Part shown: positions 9,749-18,798 of the stretch, piece by piece
How positions within the stretch are numbered: the stretch's first letter is position 1
Layout of the letters: the number at the start of each line of letters is the position of its first letter
Source of the DNA: Streptomyces sp. TRM70350
GTDB lineage: Bacteria > Actinomycetota > Actinomycetes > Streptomycetales > Streptomycetaceae
Reading direction: 5' to 3'
NCBI RefSeq assembly: GCF_019219825.1
Contig: NZ_JAHUXH010000014.1
Location: forward strand, 124,001 to 188,000
Length of the DNA stretch: 64,000 nucleotides
Made by a program: the position numbers and the translations under genes
Notes under the pieces: generated by a model
Database searches by the model: none
Told to the model about the DNA's origin: nothing
What the model saw: the letters and a program-made list of their open reading frames with translations, nothing else

Positions 9749-11824
9749 GTGCGCAACCTGCTGCCGATTATCAGAACGAATGACTCGCATGCGGGCGGTC
9801 GGTCCGCTCTGACCTGCCGTTTCCGCTGTGGTGACGCCTGCTTCCACGAGGTGCCCAACACCACCGCCAACCCGTACGTCGGCGACGTCATCGCCGGCGC
9901 CCTGAGCCGCCGCAGCGTGATGCGTGCCGCCGCCGTCGTCACCGCGGCCGCCGCCGCGGGCACGGCGGCCACCGTCGCCGCCGCCCCGCAGGCCGAGGCC
10001 GCGCCCGCCGACCGCTGGCACAAGCCGGGCAAGCCGGGCAACAAGGGCGCTCGCGGTCTGCGCTTCACGCCCGTCGCGCCGAACACCCACGACACCGTGA
10101 CCATCCCCGAGGGGTACGCCCAGAACGTCGTCATCCGCTGGGGCGACCCCATCCTGCGCGGCGCGCCCGCCTTCGACCCGGAGAACCAGACCGCCAAGGC
10201 CCAGGCCGGTCAGTTCGGGTACAACTGCGACTTCCTCGCGCTGCTGCCGCTGCCCGGCGAGCGCAACCGCCAGATCCTCGTCGCCAACCACGAGTACACC
10301 GATGAGATGCTCATGTTCCGCGACTACGACGAGGACAACCCCACCCGCGAGCAGGTCGAGATCGCCTGGGCCGCGCACGGGCTGTCCGCGGTCGTGGTGG
10401 AGGGCGACCGGAGGACCGGCAAGCTGACGCCCGTGCCGCGGCATCACCTCAACCGGCGTGTGACCGCCACGACCGAGTTCCGGCTCACCGGCCCGGTCGC
10501 CGGGTCCGACCTGGTCAAGACCTCCGCCGACCCGACCGGCACCAAGGTCCTCGGCACCCTCAACGACTGCGCGGGCGGCGTGACCCCGTGGGGCACCACC
10601 CTGCACGGCGAGGAGAACTTCAACCAGTACTTCGCCAACGCGAGCCGTGCGACGGACAGGCGCTACGGCATGCCCACCGGCGGCAGCGGCCGCAAGTGGG
10701 AGCTGTTCGACAAGCGGTTCGACGTCGCCCAGGAGCCCAACGAGCCGCACCGCTTCGGCTATGTCGTCGAGTTCGACCCGTACGACCCGACCTCCACGCC
10801 GCGCAAGCACACCGCCCTCGGCCGCTTCAAGCACGAGGGTGCGACCGTGCGCCTGACGCACGACGGCCGTCCGGTCGTCTACTCCGGTGACGACGAGCGC
10901 TTCGACTACTTCTACAAGTTCGTCGGCAGCAAGCGCATGAAGAAGGGCCACTCCCGCGCCGTCCGCGAGCACAACCTGTCGCTGCTCGACGAGGGCACCC
11001 TCTACGTCGCCAAGCTCACCGGTGACTCCCCGGCCATCGAGATCGACGGCACCGGCAAGCTGCCGCGCGACGGCGAGTTCGACGGCTCCGGCGAGTGGAT
11101 CCCGCTGGCCACGGCGACCGCGGACGGCGCGGTGTCCCACGTCGAGGGCATGACCGCCGAGGAGGTGTTCGTCTTCACGCGGCTCGCCGGTGACAAGGTC
11201 GGCGCGACGAAGATGGACCGGCCCGAGGACATCGAGCCCAACCCGCACACCGGCAAGGTGTACCTCGCCCTCACCAACAACAGCGCCCGAGGTGTCGGTT
11301 CGAACGCCAAGGCGGACGAGGCCAACCCGCGCAACGCCAACAAGCACGGGCAGGTCCTGGAGCTGACCGAGCGCTGGAACCGCGCCGATGCCACCAAGTT
11401 CGCCTGGTCGCTGTTCCTCGTCGCCGGTGACCCGGACGACCCGGCCACCTACTTCGCCGGCTTCCCGAAGGACCAGGTCAGCCCGATCTCCTGCCCGGAC
11501 AACGTCGCCTTCGACCGGTACGGCAACCTGTGGATCTCCACCGACGGCAACCGCCTGGGCTCCCACGACGGCCTCTTCGGTGTCGCTACGCGCGGTGACC
11601 GGCGCGGTGAGCTGAAGCAGTTCCTGACCGTGCCGATCGGCGCCGAGACCTGCGGCCCGATCATCCAGGACCGCCGCGTCCTGGTCGCCGTACAGCACCC
11701 GGGCGAGGTCGACGGCGCGTCCGTGGAGAACCCGGCCAGCACCTGGCCCGACGGACCCGGCACGTACGTCCGCCCGGCCGTCGTGGCCGTGTGGCGCAAG
11801 GACGGCTGCGACATAGGCGCCTGA
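9749..11824 (+). CDS. phoX: PhoX family (DUF839) alkaline phosphatase, Tat-exported
   Basis: 691 residues from GTG 9749, chosen for the AAGGGGAG just upstream; a longer in-frame extension to 9659 would run into the PHO box. Twin arginines at residues 54-55 (SRRSVMRAAAVV) precede a hydrophobic Ala-rich stretch and a likely cleavage after PQAEA, so export by the Tat pathway is expected. The mature part is typical of PhoX/DUF839 monomeric phosphatases, which use calcium and iron and release phosphate from organophosphates outside the cell. The unusually long region before RR (~53 residues) is a feature of this family. The PHO box upstream indicates PhoR-PhoP control. Convergent with the FUSC gene 21 bp downstream. 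Confidence 0.93.
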   Translation: MRNLLPIIRTNDSHAGGRSALTCRFRCGDACFHEVPNTTANPYVGDVIAGALSRRSVMRAAAVVTAAAAAGTAATVAAAPQAEAAPADRWHKPGKPGNKGARGLRFTPVAPNTHDTVTIPEGYAQNVVIRWGDPILRGAPAFDPENQTAKAQAGQFGYNCDFLALLPLPGERNRQILVANHEYTDEMLMFRDYDEDNPTREQVEIAWAAHGLSAVVVEGDRRTGKLTPVPRHHLNRRVTATTEFRLTGPVAGSDLVKTSADPTGTKVLGTLNDCAGGVTPWGTTLHGEENFNQYFANASRATDRRYGMPTGGSGRKWELFDKRFDVAQEPNEPHRFGYVVEFDPYDPTSTPRKHTALGRFKHEGATVRLTHDGRPVVYSGDDERFDYFYKFVGSKRMKKGHSRAVREHNLSLLDEGTLYVAKLTGDSPAIEIDGTGKLPRDGEFDGSGEWIPLATATADGAVSHVEGMTAEEVFVFTRLAGDKVGATKMDRPEDIEPNPHTGKVYLALTNNSARGVGSNAKADEANPRNANKHGQVLELTERWNRADATKFAWSLFLVAGDPDDPATYFAGFPKDQVSPISCPDNVAFDRYGNLWISTDGNRLGSHDGLFGVATRGDRRGELKQFLTVPIGAETCGPIIQDRRVLVAVQHPGEVDGASVENPASTWPDGPGTYVRPAVVAVWRKDGCDIGA

Positions 11825-11845
11825 CCGGCTGCCCGCGGCCGGCGC

Positions 11846-13789
11846 CTAGGCACGGGGTGTGGCGATGGCTCTCGCCGCCGCCACCTCCTGCCGCAGCGGC
11901 TCCAGGACGCTGCCCGCCGGGCCCGTGAGGCCGGTGCGGACGGGCGTGAGGGTCTCCGCCTCGCGAAGGCCCTCGGACAGTTCCCTCAGCTGCCGGGCCA
12001 CCTGATCGATCTCTGCCTTCGACGGCGGTGCGGATCCGTGTCCGATGCGGACCCGTGCCGCCGTCGTCGCGTCCACGATGCGTTCCACGGCGATCACCAG
12101 CGGCCACCACGCGGCGGCCCGGCGGCCGGTGGGCGGGGGTTCGGTGAGGGCGCGCTGGAACTCCGTACGGATGCCGGACAGGTCGCGGTACAGGCGGCGG
12201 CGCATCCGGGCGCGGGCCGCGGGGTCCGCCGTGGCGGCGAAGGCCGTCTCGACGTAGCGGGCCGTGTCCGCCACCGCGTCGGCGAGGCGGTCGCCGACCC
12301 GGGTGCGCCAGCTCTCCGGCCACAGCAGATACCCGGCGGTCAGCGCGATCGCGCAGCCCATGAGGGAGTCGACCAGGCGGGGCAGCAGCAGGCCGGTGCC
12401 CTCCTGGTTGAGGATGTCGGACAGGAGCAGGATCACCGGCGTGATCGCCGCGGTCTGATAGCCGTACCCGCGTGGGGTGAGCGCCGGGATCAGCGGGGCG
12501 AGCAGCAGCAGGACCGGTACGTCCCACCAGCCGCGCGGCACCTCCGAGAGCACCGCCGCCGCGACGACCAGCCCGGCGACCGTGCCGAGCGCGCGCAGCA
12601 GGGCGCGGGAGAAGACCGAGCCGAAGTCGGGCTTGAGGACGAAGGTGATGGTCAGGGCGACCCAGTAGGAGCGCGGGACGGGGACGAGGGAGACCAGGGC
12701 CTGGGCGATGCCGATGCACAGGGCGAGGCGCAGGCCGTAGCGCCAGGAGCCGGCCGACAGGACGGTGTTGCGGGCGGCCCCGGCGGTGCGGACGCCGAGC
12801 GAGGCGGGGCCGCCGAGGTCGTCGATGCCGTACGGGTCGACGTCCGGCGCGGTGACGACGTCGGCGGCGTGCCGCAGGGCGTGGTCCACCGCGCGGGCGC
12901 TTTCGGTGGCGGGCGTCGGCAGGCGGAGCCGGAGCGGTTCGGTACGGCCGGTTTCGACCGCGTCGGCGAGGGCGTGGATGGCCGCGGGCACCTCGGGCGG
13001 CAGCGGCCGTCCGCTGAGGTGGGAGGCGGGGGCGGCCTCGACGAGCGGGGTGACGGCGTTCAACTGGGCGACCAGACGGGTCAGTTCGGGGCTGCGGCCG
13101 TGATGGCGGGCGCGGTGGGACAGGACCAGGTCGTAGGCCTCGTTGAGGGCGAGGGTGGCGGAGTGGCGGGCGTCGTCGTAGGCCACCGCGGAGTCGGCGC
13201 CGCAGACGGCGAGCAGATCGGCGACGGCCCGGTAGGTGCCGGCGACGGCGGCGCGTTCGGGGACGCCGGAGCGCAGCGGCCAGGCGAGCAGCGCGAGGAG
13301 CAGCACGAGCAGCCCGCCGCCGGACAGCAGCAGCGGCGCCGTCCACCACTCGCCCGGCAGCGGCAGCCCCGCCCCGATGACGGCGTTCAGCAGCAGGAGC
13401 AGCCCGGAGACGGAGGCGATCGCGCCGATCGTCGAGATCATCCCGGAGACCAGCGCGACGCCGGTGACGGTGGCGACGGCGACCCAGCCGTGGCCGTGGA
13501 CGAGGGTGCCGAGGGTGACGCCGACGGCGCCGAAGAGCTGCGGCACGGCGATGGTCAGCACCCGCAGCCGGTACGCGGCGGCCGTGTCGCTGATGACGCC
13601 GGACAGGGCGCCCATGGCGGCGAGGGCGCCGTAGGCGGGGCGGTCGACGGTGAGCCCGATCGCGAGCGGCAGCGCCAGCGAGACGGCCGCTCGGGCGACG
13701 GCGGGCCGGTTGACGGGCGCCGGCTGCGACCGGAGGTTCCTGACCAGCCAGTCGGGCGGTGTGAGACTGACGGGGAACTCGCGGGCCAT
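11846..13789 (-). CDS. FUSC family membrane protein (aromatic-acid exporter-like)
   Basis: 647 residues with two hydrophobic blocks of about five to six helices each (residues ~30-175 and ~350-490) separated by soluble regions, the duplicated layout of FUSC/YccS-like proteins. PRSYWVALTITFVLKPDFG is the recognisable core motif of the second block. Family members are linked to efflux of aromatic or lipophilic acids; no substrate can be assigned here. No accompanying membrane-fusion protein is present. ATG at 13789, in the phrase MAREFPVSLTPPDWL. Confidence 0.88.
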   Translation of the reverse strand: MAREFPVSLTPPDWLVRNLRSQPAPVNRPAVARAAVSLALPLAIGLTVDRPAYGALAAMGALSGVISDTAAAYRLRVLTIAVPQLFGAVGVTLGTLVHGHGWVAVATVTGVALVSGMISTIGAIASVSGLLLLLNAVIGAGLPLPGEWWTAPLLLSGGGLLVLLLALLAWPLRSGVPERAAVAGTYRAVADLLAVCGADSAVAYDDARHSATLALNEAYDLVLSHRARHHGRSPELTRLVAQLNAVTPLVEAAPASHLSGRPLPPEVPAAIHALADAVETGRTEPLRLRLPTPATESARAVDHALRHAADVVTAPDVDPYGIDDLGGPASLGVRTAGAARNTVLSAGSWRYGLRLALCIGIAQALVSLVPVPRSYWVALTITFVLKPDFGSVFSRALLRALGTVAGLVVAAAVLSEVPRGWWDVPVLLLLAPLIPALTPRGYGYQTAAITPVILLLSDILNQEGTGLLLPRLVDSLMGCAIALTAGYLLWPESWRTRVGDRLADAVADTARYVETAFAATADPAARARMRRRLYRDLSGIRTEFQRALTEPPPTGRRAAAWWPLVIAVERIVDATTAARVRIGHGSAPPSKAEIDQVARQLRELSEGLREAETLTPVRTGLTGPAGSVLEPLRQEVAAARAIATPRA

Positions 13790-13890
13790 GGGGCCATTAT
13801 GGCCGTTTGATCACGTCCGGTCAGGAGCGGCCGGTTCCGCCTGAGCGGGACAGAGCGGGACAGAGCGGGGCTGAGCGTGACGGAGAGGCG

Positions 13891-14673
13891 CTAGGCGTCC
13901 ACTCGGGCCAGGAACTCCCTCAGCGCCGCGTTGAAGTCGTCCGGGCGTTCCAGGTTCGGCATGTGGGCCGCGCCGTCGATCACGTGGAGGGTGGAGTCGG
14001 GCAGGGCCGTGTGCATGGCCCGGGCGTCGGACACCGGCGTGTACGTGTCGTCCGCGCCGACCACCACCAGGGCCGGGACCGTGACGCGGGTCAGCAGTTC
14101 GCGGTAGTCGGGGCGTTCGGCCCGGCCGCGCAGGGCCGCCGCGGCGCCCTCCGGCGGGGTGCCGGTCATCATGCCGTGGACGTGGGCCTTGACCTCGGCG
14201 GACGCGTACGGGGCGACCATCTTCTCCAGCACCTCGTCGGCGTACCCCCGCATGCCCTCCCGGAGCAGCCGGTCCGCCGTCGCGGTGCGGGCGCGTCTGC
14301 CCTCGGGTGTCTCGGCCGCCGGGAAGGTGTCGGCGAGGACCAGTCCCCGGACGCGGTCGCCGAAGCGGGCGTAGCACTCCATCGCGATCTGGCCGCCCAT
14401 CGACAGCCCGGCCAGGACGTACGACTCCACCTTCAGCTCCTCCAGCAGGGCCCCGATGTCCTGCGCGAAGACGGAGAGCGGGGTGATGCCGGGGGTGACC
14501 GGAGACGCGCCGTAGCCCCTCAGGTCGGGGGCGATGACGCGGCGCTCGGCGGCGAACGCCTCGATCTGCGGTGCCCACATCGTGTGGTCGAAGGGGTGGC
14601 CGTGGACGAGGACGAGGGGCGGCCGGGACGGCGTATCGGCGCCTTTGTCCTCGTATGCGAGGAAGGAGGTCAT
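13891..14673 (-). CDS. Alpha/beta hydrolase
   Basis: 260 residues from ATG 14673 (MTSFLAYEDKG); an in-frame ATG 60 bp upstream would overlap the operator region of the divergent gene and is less likely. The fold's markers are present: oxyanion loop HGHPFD, nucleophile elbow GLSMGG, acid near GADDTY and histidine in GAAHMPN. It resembles 3-oxoadipate enol-lactonase-type and related carboxylic-ester hydrolases; no substrate is clear. It is divergent from a MocR-type regulator, a common arrangement in which the regulator controls its neighbour. Confidence 0.9.
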   Translation of the reverse strand: MTSFLAYEDKGADTPSRPPLVLVHGHPFDHTMWAPQIEAFAAERRVIAPDLRGYGASPVTPGITPLSVFAQDIGALLEELKVESYVLAGLSMGGQIAMECYARFGDRVRGLVLADTFPAAETPEGRRARTATADRLLREGMRGYADEVLEKMVAPYASAEVKAHVHGMMTGTPPEGAAAALRGRAERPDYRELLTRVTVPALVVVGADDTYTPVSDARAMHTALPDSTLHVIDGAAHMPNLERPDDFNAALREFLARVDA

Positions 14674-14700
14674 GTGGTCGACCCTAGGTGGGCCCAACTC

Positions 14701-14734
14701 CTCGGTGCAATAGGATCTTTGCTCTCGGTGCAAT
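14701..14734. promoter_or_regulatory. Direct repeats between hydrolase and MocR genes (candidate operator)
   Basis: CTCGGTGCAAT occurs at 14701-14711 and again at 14724-14734, 23 bp apart, and each copy is followed closely by GGATC. MocR/GntR-aminotransferase regulators commonly bind direct repeats in the promoter shared with a divergent target, so this is a good candidate operator. Confidence 0.6.
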
Positions 14735-14759
14735 CCGGATCCGGCGAGGGTGGGGCGAC

Positions 14760-16078
14760 GTGGACGACTATCTGGCGCTGGCCGACCGCATCGCCGCCGA
14801 CATCGCCGCCGGGCGGCTCAGGCCAGGCCAACGGCTGCCGCCGCAGCGGGGTTCGCGCGGCGGCGCGGGATCGCCGCGTCGACCGCCGGGCGGGTGTACG
14901 GCGAACTCGTGCGCCGGGGACTGGTGGTGGGCGAGGTCGGGCGCGGCACCTTCGTGCGGGCCGCGCCGACGGCGCCAGGGGGCCGGGCGCTCACCGAGCC
15001 GTCGACCGCCGCCCCCGTCAACCTCGAACTCAACTACCCCACCGCGCCCGGCCAGTCCCGTCTCCTCGCCCCCGCCCTCGCGCCCCTCCTCGACCCCGAC
15101 ACCCTCACCGAGGCCCTCCGCCCGGCCGCCGCCACCGGCACCGCCCCCGCCCGCGAGGCCGCCGCCGGGCTCCTCGGCTGCCCCGACCCGGGACGGCTGC
15201 TGTTCACCGGCAACGCCCGGCAGGCGATCGCCGCCGCCCTCGCCTCCCTGGTCCGGCCGGGCGGCCGGGTCGGTGTCGAGGAGCTGACGTATCCGCTGGT
15301 GAAGGAGATCGCCGCCCGGCTCGGCAGCACACTGGTCCCGCTGGCCATGGACGAGGACGGGCTCCTGCCCGAGTCGGTGAGGAGCGCCCACCGCAGCGCG
15401 CCCCTGTCCGCCCTCTACGTCCAGCCGACGCTGCACAACCCGACGTCGGTGACGATGAGCGAGGAGCGCAAGCGCCACGTCGCCCAGGTGGCAGTGGACT
15501 TGGAGATCCCCGTCGTCGAGGACCGCATCTGGTCCTTCCTCCGGCCCGAGCCGCCCCTCGCCGTCCACGCGCCGCACCTCACGCACGTCGTCGACGGTCT
15601 GTCCAAGCGTGTCGCGCCCGGACTCACCGTCGGTTTTCTCGTCGTACCGCCGGGACGGGTGGACGCGGTGGCGGGGGCGATCCGGTCCGGGGGGTGGAGT
15701 GCGGGGCGGTTCGCGCTCGAGGCGGCGGTGGGGTGGCTCGGGGACGGGACCGTGGAGCGGCTGGTGGCGGCCAAGCGGGCGGACGCGGCGCGGCGGCAGC
15801 GGATCGTGCGGCGGTGGCTGGGCGACTTCGCCGTACGGAGCGACCCGGGGGCCTATTACGCCTGGTGGGAGCTGCCGCCGCCGTGGCGGGCGGACACCTT
15901 CACGGCGGCCGCCGCCGCGCACGGCATCGCCGTCACGCCCGGGACCGCCTTCGCCGCGGGCGCGAACCGCACGCCGGACGCCGTCAGGCTTGGGCTCGCG
16001 TCGGCTGCTGAGGCGGAACTGGAGCGGGCGTCACGGGTGCTGGCCGACGTCGTGCGAGACGGCCGTAACGGCCGGTGA
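14760..16078 (+). CDS. MocR-type GntR/PLP-aminotransferase regulator, frameshifted near 14850
   Basis: The start GTG at 14760 follows GAGGGTGGGG and gives VDDYLALADRIAADIAAG...LPPQR, the first half of a GntR winged helix. The rest of the protein (FARRRGIAASTAGRVYGEL onward) is in the next frame. Adding one base at the GGGG run 14848-14851 restores Q-R-E-F-A-R-R-R and a 439-residue protein. Residues ~1-75 are the GntR DNA-binding domain and the remainder a fold-type I aminotransferase domain with the PLP-lysine region DGLSKRVAPG. These regulators sense PLP-linked amino compounds. Either an assembly indel or a recent frameshift; the downstream sequence shows no other decay. It overlaps the convergent membrane-protein gene by 95 bp at its 3' end. 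Confidence 0.85.
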
Positions 16079-16910
16079 CCCAGGCGGTCAGCGCCACCGC
16101 GAGGCCCAGGCCCACGAGCAGCCAGGACGTGGTGCGCAGGGTCGCGGTGAGGGCGTCGTAGACCGCGCCGGCGGCGGGCCGGGAGACCGAGGCGGGCAGG
16201 TCGGACAGGGTGAGCGCGCGGCCGACGGCCACGGCCGCGCCGAGCAGGGCGCCGCCGAGGGCCGTGCCGAGGGCGGTGGCGGCGAGCGCGCGGCGGCGGC
16301 AGGTCGCGACGGCGATCCCGGCGACGGCGAAGGTGACGGCCGCGACCGGCAGCCAGAGGGCGGCGACTTCCAGCACGTCGTATCCCTTTCGGAGCCGGTC
16401 CAGAGCGTCGGGCGCGAGGACCGCGACCTCGGTGTGGCGGACCGGGATGTGGTGGGCCAACGGCACGTTGTCGTTGGCGAGCTGGTGCTTGATGCGGGTG
16501 GTGACCGGGGCCAGGTCGACGGTGACGGGGGCGGCGCGCGGGTGGTTGTCGTCGCGCAGGGCGCGCAGCACGGCGTCGTGCACGGCCCGGTTCGCCGCGT
16601 CCCAGCCCGCCCGGAAGGCGTCGGTCCGGGTGAACGAACGCGCCGTGTCCCGCACGAACGGGCCCAGCGCGCCCCGCGTGCCGTCGATCCGGTGCGCCAC
16701 CTCGTCCCCGACGGTGTCGGCGACCGCCTCCCGCACGGCCGGGTCACCGGCCAGCGGCGCCATCGTGCGGACGTAACGGCCGGTGTCGGTCAGGCCGTAC
16801 GCCGCCCAGGCGGCCAGCGCGCCGAACGGGACCAGCAGGCAGCACAGGGCGATCAGCGCGGCGGACAGGGCGCCGCGCAGGCGGGGGGCGTGTGCTGGTC
16901 CGGGGGACAC
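15984..16910 (-). CDS. Membrane protein, four predicted helices, function unknown
   Basis: About 308 residues from a GTG at 16910 (VSPGPAHAPRLRGAL). The frame continues upstream to 17240 but that part is compositionally unlike protein and contains a strong hairpin, so the shorter start is preferred with moderate certainty. Helices: ~residues 15-40, then after a ~150-residue polar loop two near ALWLPVAAVTFAVAGIAVA and ALGTALGGALLGAAVAVG, and one near SWLLVGLGLAVALTAWV. The polar loop, rich in charged residues, would face outside. It resembles conserved actinobacterial membrane proteins without assigned role. Its 3' end overlaps the convergent MocR gene. Confidence 0.7.
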   Translation of the reverse strand: MSPGPAHAPRLRGALSAALIALCCLLVPFGALAAWAAYGLTDTGRYVRTMAPLAGDPAVREAVADTVGDEVAHRIDGTRGALGPFVRDTARSFTRTDAFRAGWDAANRAVHDAVLRALRDDNHPRAAPVTVDLAPVTTRIKHQLANDNVPLAHHIPVRHTEVAVLAPDALDRLRKGYDVLEVAALWLPVAAVTFAVAGIAVATCRRRALAATALGTALGGALLGAAVAVGRALTLSDLPASVSRPAAGAVYDALTATLRTTSWLLVGLGLAVALTAWVTGRYGRLARRRPAPVTPAPVPPQQPTRAQA

Positions 16911-17344
16911 CCCTTCAGACAACGGCCTGGGGGCGGGCGGTGCGAGCGGTACGCCTGCAATCGGGTGTATGTGCCGAGTCGTGGTGGCGGAGCCGGGGTT
17001 TCGCTCTCCGGTGGAGGGCTGGGCCGAACGGGTGTTTCCTGGAAGGGAAGCGTTTCTCGGGCCTCGTCGGACGACCGGGGCGTGCTGTCCGTCGTCCGGT
17101 GAGTGGAGGGATGAGGGAAGGCGTGGACCCCGGCCACCAAGCCGGGGTCCACGCGCAAGACGGTCTGGGCCGCACACCCGACCAAGCCCCACCCCTCCCG
17201 CCCGCCGCGCAAACTCACTCAGCCGGGTGAACATCACCAACTGGGCTGGATTCGGGACGGGTTGCCTGCCCTACGCTCAGCGCAACACAACCGCAGACAT
17301 GTGACGGCCCTCGCCGGGACGGGCAATCCCGGAGCGAGGGCACG
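16911..17344. other. 434-bp gap with an orphan terminator-like hairpin
   Basis: Between two divergent genes. No convincing protein-coding frame. It contains a perfect 14-bp-stem hairpin (17121-17154), which neither flanking gene needs, and near 17275 a possible -10 (TACGCT) for the downstream + strand gene. Confidence 0.5.
17121..17154. terminator. Perfect hairpin in a divergent gap
   Basis: GCGTGGACCCCGGC (17121-17134) and its exact complement (17141-17154) flank a 6-nt loop. Strength and symmetry are those of a transcription terminator, but both neighbouring genes point away from it, so it would end an unrecognised small transcript on one strand or the other. Confidence 0.6.
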
Positions 17345-18069
17345 GTGATCGGCAACGACCTCGCTCAGCACCGCGAACTCTCGCTGGTCGCGATGGGCCT
17401 GGCCCTGCACATCCAGTCGCTGCCCACGGGTGCCCGCGTCGACATCAAGACCCTCGCCGCCCGCTTCCACGAAGGCGCCACCCGCATCGCCGCCGCCCTG
17501 CGCGAACCGGAGGCCCACGGCTACCTGCGCCGCGTCCGCGAACGCATCCCCGGCGGCCGCATCATCACCCGCACGATCTCCTGCAACCAGCCCGGCACCC
17601 GCCCGAGCCCCCGCCCGCCGCGACCCGCTGAACCGAAGCGACCGGCCCTCCGCAGGACCCTCCCCGCCGTACCCAAGCCGATCTCCCCCTCCCCGGCCCT
17701 CCTCCAGGCCGCCACCGACCTCCTCGCCGGCCTCCGCCGCCACGACCCCGGGCTGCTGCTCTCCGCCTGCGACACGGCCCACCTCGCCCCTGGCGTCGCC
17801 GCCTGGCTGGAACGCGACGTCACCCCCACCGCCGTACGCCACGCCCTGACCACCGACCTCCCACCCGAAGGCCTCCGCCGCCCCGCCGCCCTCCTGGCCC
17901 ACCGCCTCACCGCGCACCTGCCGCCCCCACCCCCGTTCCGCGCCCCCGCCCCACCACCGGAAGCCGTACGTCACCCCCGCCAGACCTGCGACGGCTGCGA
18001 CCGCGCCTTCCGCGCCCCGAACCGGGCCGCTGCCGCGACTGCCGCACGCCAGTTGCCACGGCTGCCTGA
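17345..18069 (+). CDS. Helix-turn-helix protein with C-terminal zinc-ribbon motif, frameshifted near 18019
   Basis: GTG at 17345 follows GGAGCGAGGGCAC. The N-terminal ~75 residues (LSLVAMGLALHIQSLPTG...ARFHEGATRIAAALREPEAHGYL) look like a winged-helix DNA-binding domain of the type used in Streptomyces replication-relaxation or plasmid-like regulators. A Pro/Arg-rich linker and an Ala/Leu-rich helical region follow. The end reads CDGC, then shifts frame; adding one G after 18019 gives APEPGRCRDCRTPVATAA and a stop at 18067-18069, making a CxxC...CxxC metal site and a 241-residue protein. Without correction the frame runs to 18094 with a nonsense tail. Function unknown; the motif pair is seen in many Streptomyces paralogues. 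Confidence 0.78.
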
Positions 18070-18161
18070 CGCCGTCCCGTCCCCTTCCCTATGAAGGCAG
18101 TTCGCGAACGAGGGCCTCGACCCGCGTTCCTGCCCGGCGATGGCCTGCCGCGATACGGCGA

Positions 18162-18650
18162 CTAGGCGCCAGGGCCCGTGTCCTCGTGCGTGTAGTAGCG
18201 GTAGAACAGCACCACGAACACGGCCCCCGCGATCACCACCGACAAGGCGGCCGAGCGCAGCACGCTGGGGCCGGTCTGGTTGTACAGGAAGCCGAACGCG
18301 ACGCCCCAGAACGCCGCCCAGGCCAGCGCGTGTGCCCCGCGCCGCAGCCGCGCCGCCGCCTGGCGCACGACGGCGTACACCACGACGAACACGAGCGCGG
18401 TGACAAAGCCGAACAGCAGGTTCCAGCCGGTGATGGGGCCGCCGCCGCGCCGGTTCGCCGCGGCCCAGTAGCCGTAGAGCAGCCCGACGCAGATCGGTAC
18501 GGCCCAGTGTGCGATGGCGTGCGTGCGCGGGCTGAAGATGTCGGGTGTGCGGGTGGCGCCGGGCCGGGTGGCGGGCGCGCCGTGCGGGCCGGTGGCGGGC
18601 ACGGGGGCGCCGGGCGGCCGTGCGCCGGGCGCGGGTGCCGCGTGAGCCAT
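18162..18650 (-). CDS. Small four-helix membrane protein
   Basis: 162 residues from ATG 18650, preceded by the excellent GAGGAGAGAGGAG. After a ~40-residue Pro/Ala-rich cytoplasmic lead there are four hydrophobic segments: WAVPICVGLLYGYWAA, WNLLFGFVTALVFVVVYAVV, ALAWAAFWGVAFGFLYN and ALSVVIAGAVFVVLFY. The tail ends YYTHEDTGPGA. No family is recognised beyond a conserved Streptomyces integral membrane protein. It is divergent from the PP2C gene. Confidence 0.82.
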   Translation of the reverse strand: MAHAAPAPGARPPGAPVPATGPHGAPATRPGATRTPDIFSPRTHAIAHWAVPICVGLLYGYWAAANRRGGGPITGWNLLFGFVTALVFVVVYAVVRQAAARLRRGAHALAWAAFWGVAFGFLYNQTGPSVLRSAALSVVIAGAVFVVLFYRYYTHEDTGPGA

Positions 18651-18798
18651 GGGTGCACTCCTCTCTCCTCGCCCCCGCCTTCCAGGGCACACCGCGGGAG
18701 GGCGGGCGGCAAGTCGGGTGGCCGGGGTTCGGATGCGCACGGCACGAGGGCGTGTTTCGCTGTGGTGCATGACCAGGCCCGTGACCGGGGGCGGCGGG

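Noticed and set aside
13848..13875. CAGAGCGGGA repeats between FUSC and hydrolase genes
   Set aside because: Only about three 10-bp units with no symmetry; probably simple slippage.
17121..17154. Possible tRNA or structured RNA gene
   Set aside because: No T-loop, anticodon arm or CCA-type end around it; a simple hairpin only.
16911..17240. N-terminal extension of the 15984-16910 membrane protein
   Set aside because: The added residues are Pro/Ser/Arg-rich and not protein-like, and they would cover a perfect terminator-type hairpin.
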